From NCBI GenBank assembly GCA_022495995.1, contig JAFEMH010006978.1:1-64000 (forward strand): 64,000 nucleotides of DNA. The letters are read 5' to 3'. The stretch comes from Adenophora triphylla var. japonica. Lineage: Eukaryota > Streptophyta > Magnoliopsida > Asterales > Campanulaceae. Below are positions 54,130 to 64,000 of the stretch, piece after piece. The position numbers and the translations under genes were made by a program. Position 1 is the first letter of the stretch; each line of letters starts with the position of its first letter. The notes under the pieces are model-generated. The model was not told where the DNA came from, did not search any database, and saw only the letters and a program-made list of their open reading frames with translations.

Positions 54130-55423
54130 GAGTGTCATTGAAACTTGAAATGAAAATGACTACTCTAAAGCACTTCGATTTTCCGGAAACCTTCCTGTTT
54201 GGAGAATGATGCAAGCGAAAGGATACTTTCCTGGCTTGGGACTTGGCAAACGCTTACAAGGGATAACGGATCCACCGCCGGTTCCCCCACCACACACGAA
54301 GCATGGCCTAGGATATGTCATTTCCATCCGCGATGAAAGTGACAAAGAAGAGTGGGACTTCACTCAAATCAAGTGGGAAGGAACCGCGTACAAAGGTTAC
54401 AATGACCCAAAGGCCAAAAACTGCAACCTCGAACCATACCAAAAGACACTCAACGGCTACTTCGTTAAGGAAGGAGAAAGCCTCCCATACTTTATCTTTT
54501 CAGAACCATGGACTGAGGATAAAGGAAAACGCCAACCAGGCTTTGAAATTTTCAGCGACTGCGACGCGTTGTCAGATGAAACAGAATCCGTTCCACTAAT
54601 TCCTAAAGATTTGTGGGGCACAAAGGTAGAAATAACCAGCGAATGGGACTTTGTGTTGGGAGAAGACATGCTGCGACAGTTCGAGAACCTGTGCCGACTA
54701 GAAGACAACCAGATCCATGCAATATCCAAGGGGGACGCTCCAACTACTGATTACACAAGGCTAATCCAGAAATGTGATGAGCCAATTCTAAACTGGCACA
54801 TCACCGGGGGACCAATTGTGGATGAAGACTTCATGATCAAAGAGCTTGGTTGTACTCCCCATCCCGACAGGAAGATAGGACCTATAGCTTTCACTTTAGA
54901 GTTAGGCTCCACCTCCGATGAACTCACTCAAGAGGAAATTGAGGCGGTGGCCGAACATGTATTCCCTTACTTCCTTAATGAAAACTTTGATCTTTTCGAG
55001 TACCCTGAGATTGTTAACATTGTGAATGATAAATTGACTAATAATAATCAATATAACGAACAAGTTAATAATGAATCATACGATGAGATAGGCCAAGAAA
55101 ATGAACAAATTTTAAAAGAATTAGCAAAGCAAGTAGGTCGTTGTGGAAAGAATGGCCCCGTTGACAATGAAGAAATGCAAACGGATAATCTTGGGACAAC
55201 AAAAGACCCCAGAGAAACAAAGATCGACAGCTTCTTCAAGGGGAAAGACAGGGAAACCTTAACGCAGCTCCTCAGAGAATATGTCGACGTCTTCGCTTGG
55301 TCCTACAAAGATATGCCTGGGTTAAATCAGTCGATCGTAGAACACAAAATACCGCTGCTACCCAACGCTAACCAGTCAAACAGAAACTACGCAGAATTAA
55401 GCCCGAATGGTCAAAGCAAGTGA
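54130..55423 (+). pseudogene. Pol N-terminal segment of E7 (G-patch-like block, linker, RT entry)
   Basis: MSVIET at 54129 then a TGA, then a long open frame: PVWRMMQAKGYFPGLGLGKR (G-patch-like), DFTQIKWEG, FSEPWTEDKGKRQPGFEIFS, TSEWDFVLGEDMLRQFENLC, and REYVDVFAWSYKDMPGLNQS. A 1-nt loss near 55368 shifts the frame just before the RT. This copy is the best-preserved version of the linker in the window. Confidence 0.8.
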
Positions 55424-56660
55424 AAGAAGAGATCATGAAACTCTTGAACGTAGGGTTTATCAAGGTGATCGAGTATCCAGAATGGCTAGCCAACACAGTA
55501 CAAGTAGCCAAATCAAATGGGAAAATACGAGTGTGTGTTGACTTCAGAGACCTGAACAAGGCGTCCCCTAAAGACGACTTCCCGCTACCAAACATAGACA
55601 TGTTGGTCGACGCCACCGCAGCATACAAAGTCCACTCATTCGTAGATGGCTTCGCAGGATATAACCAAATTCTCATGGTCGAAGAAGACCAACACAAAAC
55701 AGCGTTCACCATGCCTTGGGGGACGTTCTGTTATACGGTCATGCCGTTTGGTCTGAAAAACGCTGGGACTACTTATCAAAGGGCAGTCACAACGCTGTTT
55801 CACGACATGATCCACAAAGAAATAGAGGTATATGTGGATGACATGATTATCTACTCAAAGGGGACAGATGATCAGCACTTCATAGATCTCAGAAAATTCT
55901 TCAATCGACTCAGACAACACAAAATGAGGCTCAACCCGCGAAATGCTCATTCGGGGTGGTCAAAGGGAAGGTCTTAGGATACATGGTCACCGAACGTGGC
56001 ATAGAAGCGGATCCCGCCAAGATAAAGGCCATCATATACATGCCTCCACCCAGAACACAGAAAGAAGTAAAGTGATTCATGGGCAGACTCCAATACATCA
56101 GTCGATTCATCAATCAACTGACTACAATGTGCGATCCTATCTTCAAGATACTTAAGAAAAACGTACCTCAAGAATGGACCGAGGAATGTCAAGAAGCGTT
56201 CAAGGAAGTTAAGCACTACTTAAGCTCCCCACCCATCCTGGTTCCATCACACAAGGAAAAACCCTTAAAACTATACCTCACGGTTACTGACAACGTGCTA
56301 GGGGCTATGCTCGCTCAAGAATAGCCAGCTTCGCACACAGAGAATGCGATCTACTTTGTCAGCCGCAGATTCCAAGGCAGCAAAATCAACTACTCTCCAC
56401 TCGACAAGTCTTGTGCTGCTCTTGTCTGGGTAACACAGAGACTAAAGCACTATATAAAAGCCTTCCCGGTTCTTCTCATAGCACGAATGGATCCTTTGAA
56501 GTACATCCTAGACAAATCAAATTTGTCTTCGCGACTAACTAAGTGGTATTTCATGCTCGCGGGATATGATATCACTTACGTCACTCAGAAATCCGTCAGG
56601 GGCAGTGTATTCGCAGATCAGTTGGCCGAATTTCCTTGCGACATAGTGAAGGGGGAAGAC
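55424..56660 (+). pseudogene. pol: Reverse transcriptase and first RNase H of E7
   Basis: VCVDFRDLNKASPKDDFPLP, FVDGFAGYNQI, MPFGLKNAGTTYQRAVTTLF and YVDDM near 55830 are intact. Frameshift near 55938; TGA near 56073; then FINQLTTMCDPIFKILKKN and LYLTVTDNVLGAMLAQE, TAG at 56322 for Gln, then RNase H text to about 56640 and a TGA near 56665 (CGA>TGA). Confidence 0.85.
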
Positions 56661-57030
56661 CTGTGATTCCCTGATGAGGACATCATGAGTATAGAAGACA
56701 AAAATAAGTGGAAATTATTTTTCAATGGTGCAGCCAATAAGAAAGGTTTCGGCATCGGAATGTTGTTAATGGATCCCAACGACATCTATACTCCACTAGC
56801 AATCCGTCTTGACTTTGACGCCACCAACAACACCGCGGAATATGAAGCTTGCATAGCGGGACTCTAAGCAGCCCTAGAGCGCAACGTAATAGAACTTGAG
56901 GTATTTGGGGACTCCCAGTTGATCATCAATCAGACACTGAAAAAGTGGAGGACCCAAGATTCGACCCTTCAAAGATACAATGCCCACCTTCAAGAGTTGG
57001 TGCAACAATTCCAAGATATCTCATTCCACT
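56661..57030 (+). pseudogene. Second, archaeal-type RNase H of E7
   Basis: WKLFFNGAANKKGFGIGML: the first catalytic Asp (FDGAAN in E4) is Asn. DATNNTAEYEACIAGL is followed by TAA for Glu at 56865. VFGDSQLIINQTLKKW is intact, with CAG where E4 has a stop. Confidence 0.82.
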
Positions 57031-58476
57031 ATCTTCCTAGAGACAAAAACCGGTTTGCTGACGCATTGGCTACACTTGCTTCCTTGGTTGAAATCCCTGC
57101 AGGAAAGGCAGTAAAACCCTTCAAAATAACCCGGCGAGCAACTCCTGCCTACTGCGCCGTCATAGACCTCCATGACTGCAAACACAAGTGGTTATCTGAA
57201 TGCACCACCATCGAAGACTCCGAAAAGAAACCATGGTACTATGACATCTGGCATTTCATCCTAGATGGAACCATTCCGTCTGAGGCCGACAAGAAAACTC
57301 AGATTACCCTTAGGAGGCTGGCATCTAACTACGTCATCACTGCTGGCCGTCTATTCAAAAAATACTCCCAGGGGAACCTCCTTTGCGCCACCGAAGAAGA
57401 GGCCCAAGAAATAATGGACCATGTTCATCAAGGAGTATGTGGAACCCACATGAGCGGCAACATGCTCGCCAAAAAGATCATCAGACAAGGGTACTTTTGG
57501 TTAACCATGGAAGCCAACTGTACCAGCATGGTCAAAAAATGCCATAAGTGTCAGATACATGCAAACCTTCAGCATGCATCGCCTTCCCTGCTATACCCTA
57601 TGACATCCCCCTGGCCATTCTCAACATGGGGCATAGATGTGATTGGAAAGGTTACACCCGCAGGAGCCAACGGGCACTGTTTCGTTCTAGTAGCCATCGA
57701 CTATTTCACTAAATGGATCGAGGATGCCTCCTACAAAGTTTTGAACGCCAGGAAGGTAGCAGAATTCATCAAGCACAACATCATCTGCCGATACGGGGTC
57801 CCATAAGAGATGATATCTGATAATGGCTCCCATTTCGAGAAAGAAACCGACCACCTCTTAACAGAGTACAAAATCGTGAGGCATAAGTCATCTCCTTATA
57901 GGCCTCAAACGAATGGAGCAGTTGAAGCCGCAAACAAAACGATCAAAACCATCATCATAAAAATGGCAGTCACTTGGAAGGACAGGCCTGACAAACTACC
58001 TTTCGCACTTTGGGGATACCGGAATTCGATCCGAACAGCTATAGGGAGGACTCCATATGCTCTCACATACGGAATGGAAGCTGTTCTACCAATAGAATTG
58101 GAAATACCGTCACTAAGGGTTCTCCAAGAAAACCAAGTGAATGAAGTTGACTGGTTAGAAAGCAGACACGAAGAGCTAGCCCTGCTAGATGAAAGAAGGC
58201 TGAGAGCAGCCAAACACACTCAAGCTTACCAAAGAAGAATGGCAAGAGCTTTCAACAAAAAGGTCAAGACAAGAAACATCAGAGTAGGCGACCTGGTTCT
58301 CCGCGAGCATCGTCTTGGACCTTTCAACCCTCTAGGCAAGTGGGGACCAAGATGGATAGGACCCTACATTGTTAAGAAGATATTCTCTGGGGGGAACCCT
58401 TCAGCTGGTGGACTTAGACGGAGATCAACTACCGAAGCCGGTCAACATGGACAAGCTCGAGAAGTACTTCGCGTGA
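57031..58476 (+). pseudogene. Integrase of E7
   Basis: Zinc part HVHQGVCGTH ... KKCHKCQIH complete. Core WGIDVIGKVTP (Asp), then TAA at 57807 for Gln just before MISDNGSHF (Asp), and GAVEAANKTIK (Glu). C-terminal RVGDLVLREHRLGPFNPLGK, then a frameshift near 58391 in a G run. In-frame end TGA at 58474-58476 matches E4. Confidence 0.85.
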
Positions 58477-58505
58477 CGTGGCCTCTTAAAAAGAAAAAAT
58501 GCTCG

Positions 58506-58602
58506 CTAGGCTGAAAATCCCGAAGGGGATGGCCTAGGCAAAAGTTAGAGCTTGCACAAGAAAAGAAGCCCGCTAGATTGAAAACCTAAAAGGGCGGTCT
58601 AG
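58506..58602 (+). ncRNA. Paired hairpins after the E7 pol stop
   Basis: Copy 1 CTAGG (58506-58510)/CCTAG (58533-58537) with inner ATCCC/GGGAT; copy 2 CTAGA (58573-58577)/TCTAG (58598-58602) with inner CCT/GGG through a G-U. Confidence 0.5.
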
Positions 58603-58706
58603 GCAAAAGCCAGGGTGTGCATAAAAAAAAGGGGGAGGAGGCCTTGTCCCGCGAGAGATTACCCTTCGGCCTAAAATCGTATTTTGTCCTTTTTCTCTCA
58701 AAAATG

Positions 58707-58780
58707 AACTACGTTAGACCTGAGCCTCTTATTTAATTGCTGTAAAAGAGGAACGTAGGCAGCCTTCGGGTTCGATCCAA
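58707..58780 (+). ncRNA. Pseudoknot-like RNA motif, E7 post-pol copy (third helix lost)
   Basis: CTACGTT (58709-58715)/AACGTAG (58752-58758) and CCTCTT (58725-58730)/AAGAGG (58746-58751) are intact. The AGACC (58716-58720) partner has changed from GGTCT to GATCC, breaking the third helix. Confidence 0.5.
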
Positions 58781-58943
58781 TCAAATAAATAAACCAAATT
58801 TTGTCCTTTTATTAATCAAATGCATTTTACTAATAACAAAAGGGAAATCCTAACCACAACGACTAATTTACTAAGCTAACCATCTTGAAAAAAAAAAAAA
58901 AACTAGCGGTCTATCAAAGCAATCTCTTGGTACTCTCTAGGAT

Positions 58944-60440
58944 CTAGCCTTTCATTGACTTGGTAGGCCGGCAGACATGATCACCCCCGTCATCTCGATT
59001 TCTCTTGCGCTCTGGACCCTTCAAAGCAGAACATCCCTCGAGGCAAGTGAAAACAGATCCCGAAAGCCTTTTGAAGACATTGGGCCTATCCAAGGCTTGC
59101 ATCTTTCCAGGGAGACCCTTACCTCGTCGCTCGTACCAATCCCCATCAAGAAAATCTTGGATTGGATCAGTCCGTACATTAGCAAGATCAGACTAGGCGT
59201 CACTCCTTCTCAAAATACTGCTCGCCATGAAGGAATCCCCTAACAGTGAAAGTCGCAGATCATCAATCTTCTTCGCACTTGGGTGACCGGTATGAAGGAA
59301 CCAATCCAAATACTTGTCAGATAAGAAGACGCTTGCATCAAAAGTCCGAAGGTTCGACCAACGGTCTCGATTAGTTCCTTCACCCCATGCTTGAGCTAAC
59401 ACCTTCGCAAACTCCACACCGATATAGGACACTTCACGTGAAGCTCCTTCGAAAAGATAAGTGTCCTGCTGCTGGCCAAACTGACGAAGCACCCACTTGG
59501 GAAAATAAAAGGAGGAATCTCGCAAACCCGGGAGAACAACCCTGTCGAAACTCTTGGTATTGGCAACATACTTGTTCAGTCTCCAATAAGGTGGACACCA
59601 AATAATATCTGCAGTGGCAGTTTTTGCAATCAACTTGGGCCACTCATCCACCGAGAGCTCCTTGATCAGAAACTTCCTTATATGGTATGTGAATGGGGAA
59701 TACTCCAACAGAGGATTTACCAACTTGAGATGTTCCCTAAGCCAAATAGTGAACAAAAGAGGACTCCCTTGGGTCATGGCACCGGTCTTATGCAACTCAT
59801 CAAGACCATGCAGGGTTTCACCCAAGATTAGCGGGATAATGTTCCTAGAACGTCTCGTAGCCTGCATAATGATTTCCACCAATTGAGAGTCAACCAAGCC
59901 ATCCATGCACTTGAAAAAAACATCTCCGAAAAGAGAAAGGGCCAGAAAGTTCCGTTTGTAAACATGGAAGACCTCGTCATCTGAATCTCCGCTGAAGTGT
60001 TCAGGAAAAGAAGAGCAATCCACCCATCTGCGTCGAACTAACTCATAGCAAGTGTCAAGGGGGATCCCCAAAAATTCATACAAAGCTTCTGAATGGTTCC
60101 TATTGAATTTAGGAACAGCGATTTCACCAGTCAAAGGCATATCCAAAATAATGGCAAATTCCTCAACAGTAGGCACCATCTCATTAAGAGAGAAATTAAA
60201 AATATGAACAGAGGGGTCCCAAAATCGAGCAACACCCTGCAGAAGATTCCAATCCGGTTGGAGGTTCTTCAAAGTGAAAAGGATTCTGAATCCGAATTTT
60301 GCAATAAATTTATTGTGAGATCGATTACGAAACGACCTCACAAAATTTCTCGATGCTTGCTTGTATGCTTTGACTACATCAGACGGCAGAGAAAAATCAT
60401 CAACAATCAAGGACGTTGGAACAACCTCCTTGGAAGCCAT
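58944..60440 (-). pseudogene. Antisense gene 1 of E7 (499 codons, one stop)
   Basis: ATG at 60438-60440, frame end TAG at 58944-58946, exactly the 1,497 nt of the E4 copy. Open for 415 codons; TAG at 59193 replaces Gln (SEAQSD in E4). Contains FRILFTLKNLQPDWNLLQGV, FNFSLNEMVPTVEEFAIILD, CYELVRRRWVDCSSFPEHFS, WCPPYWRLNKYVANTKSFDR and DKYLDWFLHTGHPSAKKIDD. TATA box TATATATAAA lies 100 nt upstream. Better preserved than pol of the same element. Likely DUF7745/plant-mobile-domain relative; function unknown. Confidence 0.8.
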
Positions 60441-60538
60441 GGATCACAGGGTTGGAAAAGAAATCAAGAATTCGACCTAACAGAATATCTCTAGAGTTTG
60501 AGAGGCTAGAATGAGTTATCTGGCCGGACTACAGGGTG

Positions 60539-60548
60539 TTTATATATA
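60539..60548 (-). promoter_or_regulatory. TATA box of antisense gene 1 (E7)
   Basis: TATATATAAA on the minus strand, 100 nt upstream of the ATG at 60440, with the palindrome pair starting about 58 nt further upstream. Confidence 0.6.
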
Positions 60549-60605
60549 GGGAGAACTGACAGAATCCTGTTCGAAGAAGGAAAAGAATTCCTTCTGAGTA
60601 GCGTG

Positions 60606-60636
60606 TCTCGCGCGAGATACCTTGTCCCGCGCGATA
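60606..60636. repeat. Palindrome pair upstream of antisense gene 1 (E7)
   Basis: Perfect TCTCGCGCGAGA (60606-60617) and TCCCGCGCGATA (60625-60636), same spacing as in E4. This is the only perfect copy left in E7. Confidence 0.78.
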
Positions 60637-60963
60637 CATCCTTTTGGCAAATCCAGCAGCATTCCTGCACAAATAAGCAATCTAGCCCCGACTTGCCGAA
60701 GCAAGTCTCGAATCCTGCAAATGCAGCTCCCAATATGCAAAACAGGCCTCAAAATCAAGCTCAAAACTTTGACCTAAATGGTCATTTCATTCCAGCACGG
60801 AAGTCGAGAAAGTTAAAAAATTAATTAGACCTAGAACTAGGAATTAAGAAAATCTTGTTTTTGTGCTACCTACGTGCTAACACGTACAAAAGAAAGGAAA
60901 ATTGTCTGGGCCAACCCGGCCAATATTTACAAGTTTTCAAGAGATAAATGGGGAGGAGAGGGA
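60637..60963. other. Spacer between the antisense genes of E7
   Basis: Homologous to 26180-26516; no ORF or repeat recognised. Confidence 0.5.
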
Positions 60964-63185
60964 TCATGCCATCAAGTTGCCTAAGCCGCCGGCACCTCCA
61001 TCATCTTCACCACCGTTGGGGCTACCATCCCTCCTCGACCGCTTGGCTCCACATGACGGGGTCACTGCAGAGGCTACTGTCGACGCCGCCGAAGCTGCCT
61101 TTTGAAACAGCCTCTCGAACAGATCAGATACCATAGCCATCAAGCCGGCCATCCTGCTCGCCCCACGGTTGTAGTCAGCCGCGGACATGGTAACCTGATC
61201 ACAAAAAGAAAACCCTCAAAAAGGATCGGACATATACACATATATAGAAGACGCAAGGGACATTAAGAGCAGAGAAGTATATCAGTCTTACCGAAGAGGC
61301 ACCGGAAGGAAGGCGATAACCCTCAGGAATATGATCAGGGACCACGATATGGCCCACCATCGGCATGCTTCCCATCATGTACGTATAGCTCGAAGGACCA
61401 TAATCTGGTGCAAAAGTCACAGGACCCGCATACTGTGACGAAGAACTAGGGGCTGACGAACCCGAGGCTGAGGCAGAGGTAGAAGCTCGAGCACATGACC
61501 GCCTGCCACCCACCACAAGGAGACCCATCAAGCGAGGCAAGAACTCCTTATATAAAGCCTCCCCCGGTTAATGCAGTCCGCCGCCGTATAGCCATTCACA
61601 AGGTCGGCATAATCTCCGTCAGGGATGAAATGGGTAGGATACATCGCGCTAGGCGGATCCTCTGGCACCCAGATACATGGTATCCCCCTCCAGCGATACC
61701 AAAATCCTCTGCATCTCGGTTGCATCCCAGGCCCGATGAACCTCTTGTTCCACCAAGGTCCACGGATACAGACCCAGCCGCCCAAAATCAAAGGTATCCA
61801 GCAGAGCCCGCGCCACTGCAACGGTCAGGGTCCAATCCTGCCCCTCCTCCTCATCCACGGTCCAGTTGGGATGACTCCACCTCTTGATATCCGGAAACTG
61901 AGGATCTCAGTCATCCAGCTCAAACATATACAATCCAAAGACGGCATATCCCCATATCTGTACAAGAAAGAAGAACAGATTCAGTAAAAAGCGCAGACAA
62001 AAAGTCCAGATAAATGACAAAGACAGAATCAGAAATCGTACCTCCCAAGCGTAGAATACCCTGACATGGTATCCTTGGTATGCCTACATGCCTCATCCAT
62101 GGCATGATAACAGAAGGCCAGTTCGGCTGAGCCCCAATTGTACGTCCTCACCTGATCCAGATCAACCAACAACCCCAAGAGAGCAAGGCGAGTCGTGGAA
62201 GAATGGTTGGCAAAGATAGTCTCTGATAGAATATACCTGAGAGCACCCCTCACCAACCGATCCGTATCCGCATTTGGCTTGTCAGCATAAGCCTCAAGCT
62301 GAACACGGAGAGGCGACAGCTCAGCAGCAAAGCCCTTAACCTTGTTAGGGGCAAAACCAATCAACTGCCTCCATTCAGCTGGAGTCGCAGGCTTGTAACC
62401 CGCAGTCTTCGAGAGAGCAACACCGGTGAATTTCAACCCGGTAATAGCAAGGAAATTCGTCGGGGTCATAGTAGCTTCCCCGAAGTAAAGATGGACCGTG
62501 TGGGTAGTGTCCCACCACCTCTCCCTAATTTCCTGAAGGACCTGAGGAGTCTGCCGCATTCCCCGAATGTTATCCATAAAAGTAAGGAGCCCCGTTTGAG
62601 CTATCCTAGCCCGAACTCCGTTCAAGCCCTTGACTTTATCCCACAAAGCATTGGCAAATTTCGCACTCCCACGACAGTTTTTGGCTGGCTTATACGACTG
62701 TAAAACAGATGAAAAGCAAGGGAGCAACATTAGAAAAAAACCATGGCAAAAATTCAAAGAAATAAGAGAAAAATTTCATTGAGGCATTTCATCAAACACT
62801 TGACGTGCGCACAAGAAAGCTATGTTCAAGGAAGCATTTGGCTACCCGAATCAACCCCTCCTACAATCCATGATATGTAGGGAACTCATACATACACAAT
62901 ACAACGTCAAACATCCAACAAAATCAACGAAAAATGAAGCATGCACCAACATAGAACCAAGTTCTAAGACGAAAAGAGAAAATGGCCAATTTGATGAAAT
63001 TGGGGAATTCAAAAGACATGGATCCAATGCAACGCCAAGCATGAAACGAGAATTGAGAAAGAAACTCTTACCAAACCCTCGTGAATGGCATGGGAAATGT
63101 GCATAGACCGATCGAAAGTGAGGTCATCCCTCGGATAGTCCTTCCTGAGCAAATGGCTACCGAAGGTTGGGTTCTTTCTCTCTTG
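60964..63185 (-). pseudogene. Antisense gene 2 of E7: four-exon plant-mobile-domain gene
   Basis: Exon 1 about 63185-63072 (donor GTAAGAG), exon 2 62697-62042 (donor GTACGA), exon 3 61957-61292 (donor GTAAGA), exon 4 61194-60964 (stop). All GT...AG boundaries match E4. Exon 1 reads KNPTFGSHLLRKDYPRDDLT; exon 2 WDKVKGLNGVRARIAQTGLL, RERWWDTTHTVHLYFGEATM and AFCYHAMDEACRHTK; exon 4 MSAADYNRGASRMAGLM and a KRSRRDGS basic tail. Lesions: exon 2 lost one T near its end, exon 3 has a deletion of about 36-40 nt near 61670, and the start ATG may be ATA. Confidence 0.7.
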
Positions 63186-63605
63186 CACTATGGAGGATGG
63201 AAGAAGAAGCGATTAAGATGTTGATTGAAAGAAGAAATCAACAAGCAATGCACCAAAAATCTCAGGGAAAAACGCGTTGGCTCGAGGTTGAAGAGAAAAT
63301 TTGAAAATGGGTGTTTTAAATTAAACACACCGCTGCTGTTATTTTGCCTCGACAGTCATTGTCTCGCACGGTACAAGACATCCCGTACGAGATAACCCCC
63401 TGGAAATGTACGAAATTGTCCTCGACAATAAGCGTCTACGCAACATCAAAATTCAAAATTTTGACACATTTACCCTTGAAAGTGATACACTAGAAGGAAA
63501 CATGGAAAAATCGGGACCGCAAGTCACGGAACGAGCCGAACGTGATACCCGCACAATCGCCCAATACGGCACCAGTCACCCGAAAGGGATTGATCCGGAG
63601 ATCAA
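63186..63605. other. Upstream region of antisense gene 2 (E7)
   Basis: Matches 28773-29215 of E4. Decayed palindrome pair TCTCGCACGGTA (63362-63373) and TCCCGTACGAGA (63381-63392). No ORF of interest. Confidence 0.5.
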
Positions 63606-63975
63606 GTCACCCCAGCACGATTCAACGCCCAGATAGGTGGATCGTCAAATCAAAAGCACGATTCAACGCCCAGACAGGTGAATCGTCAAAATCAAAAGCC
63701 CGATTCAATGCCCAAACAGGTGAATCGTCAGATCAAAAGCCCGATTCAACGCCAAGACAGGTGAATCGTCAAAATCAAAAGCCCGATTCAACGCCCCGAC
63801 AGGTGAATCGTCAAAATCAAAAGCTCGATTCAACGCCCGGACAGGTGAATCGTCAAAAGAATAGCCCGATTCAACGCCCAGACAGGTGAATCGTCTAATC
63901 AAAAAGCTCGATTCAACGCCTAAACAGGTGAATCGTCATCCTCAACAAAAAGCCCGATTCGGATCCCAGACAAGC
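63606..63975. repeat. Tandem array of 41-42-bp units, E7 3' region
   Basis: About nine units with AGGTGAATCGTCAAAATC and AAAGCCCGATTCAACGCCC. Homologous to the array at 29216-29540. Continues to near the window end. Confidence 0.85.
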
Positions 63976-64000
63976 GAATCGTCACCAAACTAACAGGACT

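Larger units (their letters stand above)
50910..64000 (+). mobile_element. E7: Tat/Ogre-type element, sibling of E4, truncated by window end
   Basis: Same gene order, sizes and non-coding landmarks as E4: LTR, PBS, leader, short gag, G-patch-like pol start, RT, two RNases H, integrase, hairpin pair, pseudoknot motif, two antisense genes, 41-bp array. The window ends inside the array, before the expected 3' motif and 3' LTR. It carries more pol lesions than E4. Confidence 0.9.

Noticed and set aside
1..64000. rRNA, tRNA, organelle insertions or ordinary host genes
   Set aside because: I looked for known landmarks on both strands and saw none; all recognisable coding text belongs to retroelements.

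Overview
The window looks like repeat-dense intergenic DNA from a dicot flowering plant. I recognise no host protein gene, rRNA or tRNA. Nearly all of it is LTR retrotransposons, mostly Ty3/gypsy elements of the Tat/Ogre type. The evidence for that type is a first RNase H followed by a second, archaeal-type RNase H before integrase, long structured leaders, spliced antisense genes between integrase and the 3' LTR, and 3' regions full of tandem repeats. All pol genes carry stops or frameshifts, mostly CAG>TAG, CAA>TAA and CGA>TGA, as expected of long-methylated DNA.

Layout. E1 (before 1 to 11476): a Tat-like, apparently non-autonomous element with LTR ends TGTAAAT...ATTTACA, a gag remnant and three large tandem arrays. 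E2 (11477-14744, minus strand): end of a Ty1/copia pol gene and a downstream ORF remnant. E3 (LTR 14745-15749, plus strand): an old Tat element inserted in the copia RT; it survives in pieces 14745-16390, 30855-32760 and 42545-45325. E4 (16391-30854, plus) is a full-length relative inserted in the E3 leader (TSD GTCGC/GTCAC). E5 (32761-42544, minus) is a different full-length Tat-lineage element inserted in the E3 gag-pol reading frame (perfect TSD TTTGA). E6 (from 45326, minus) cuts the E3 RT. E7 (50910 to beyond the end, plus) is a close sibling of E4.

How the parts work together. E4 and E7 share one plan: LTR, primer-binding site, a 1.2-1.3 kb leader, a short coiled-coil/zinc-knuckle gag with no recognisable capsid domain, no visible protease, a G-patch-like segment, RT, two RNases H, integrase, two structured RNA-like motifs, two antisense genes (one single-exon, one four-exon plant-mobile-domain gene), a 41-bp repeat array, polypurine tract and 3' LTR. 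E3 keeps the capsid-like and protease-like segments, so an E3-like element may have supplied them.

The most interesting unexplained structure is non-coding. A pseudoknot-like motif with compensatory changes lies at three fixed places in these elements. A pair of covarying hairpins lies just after the pol stop. A perfect 12-bp palindrome TCTCGCGCGAGA and its decayed forms recur in LTR, leader, pre-gag, post-pol and antisense-promoter positions.
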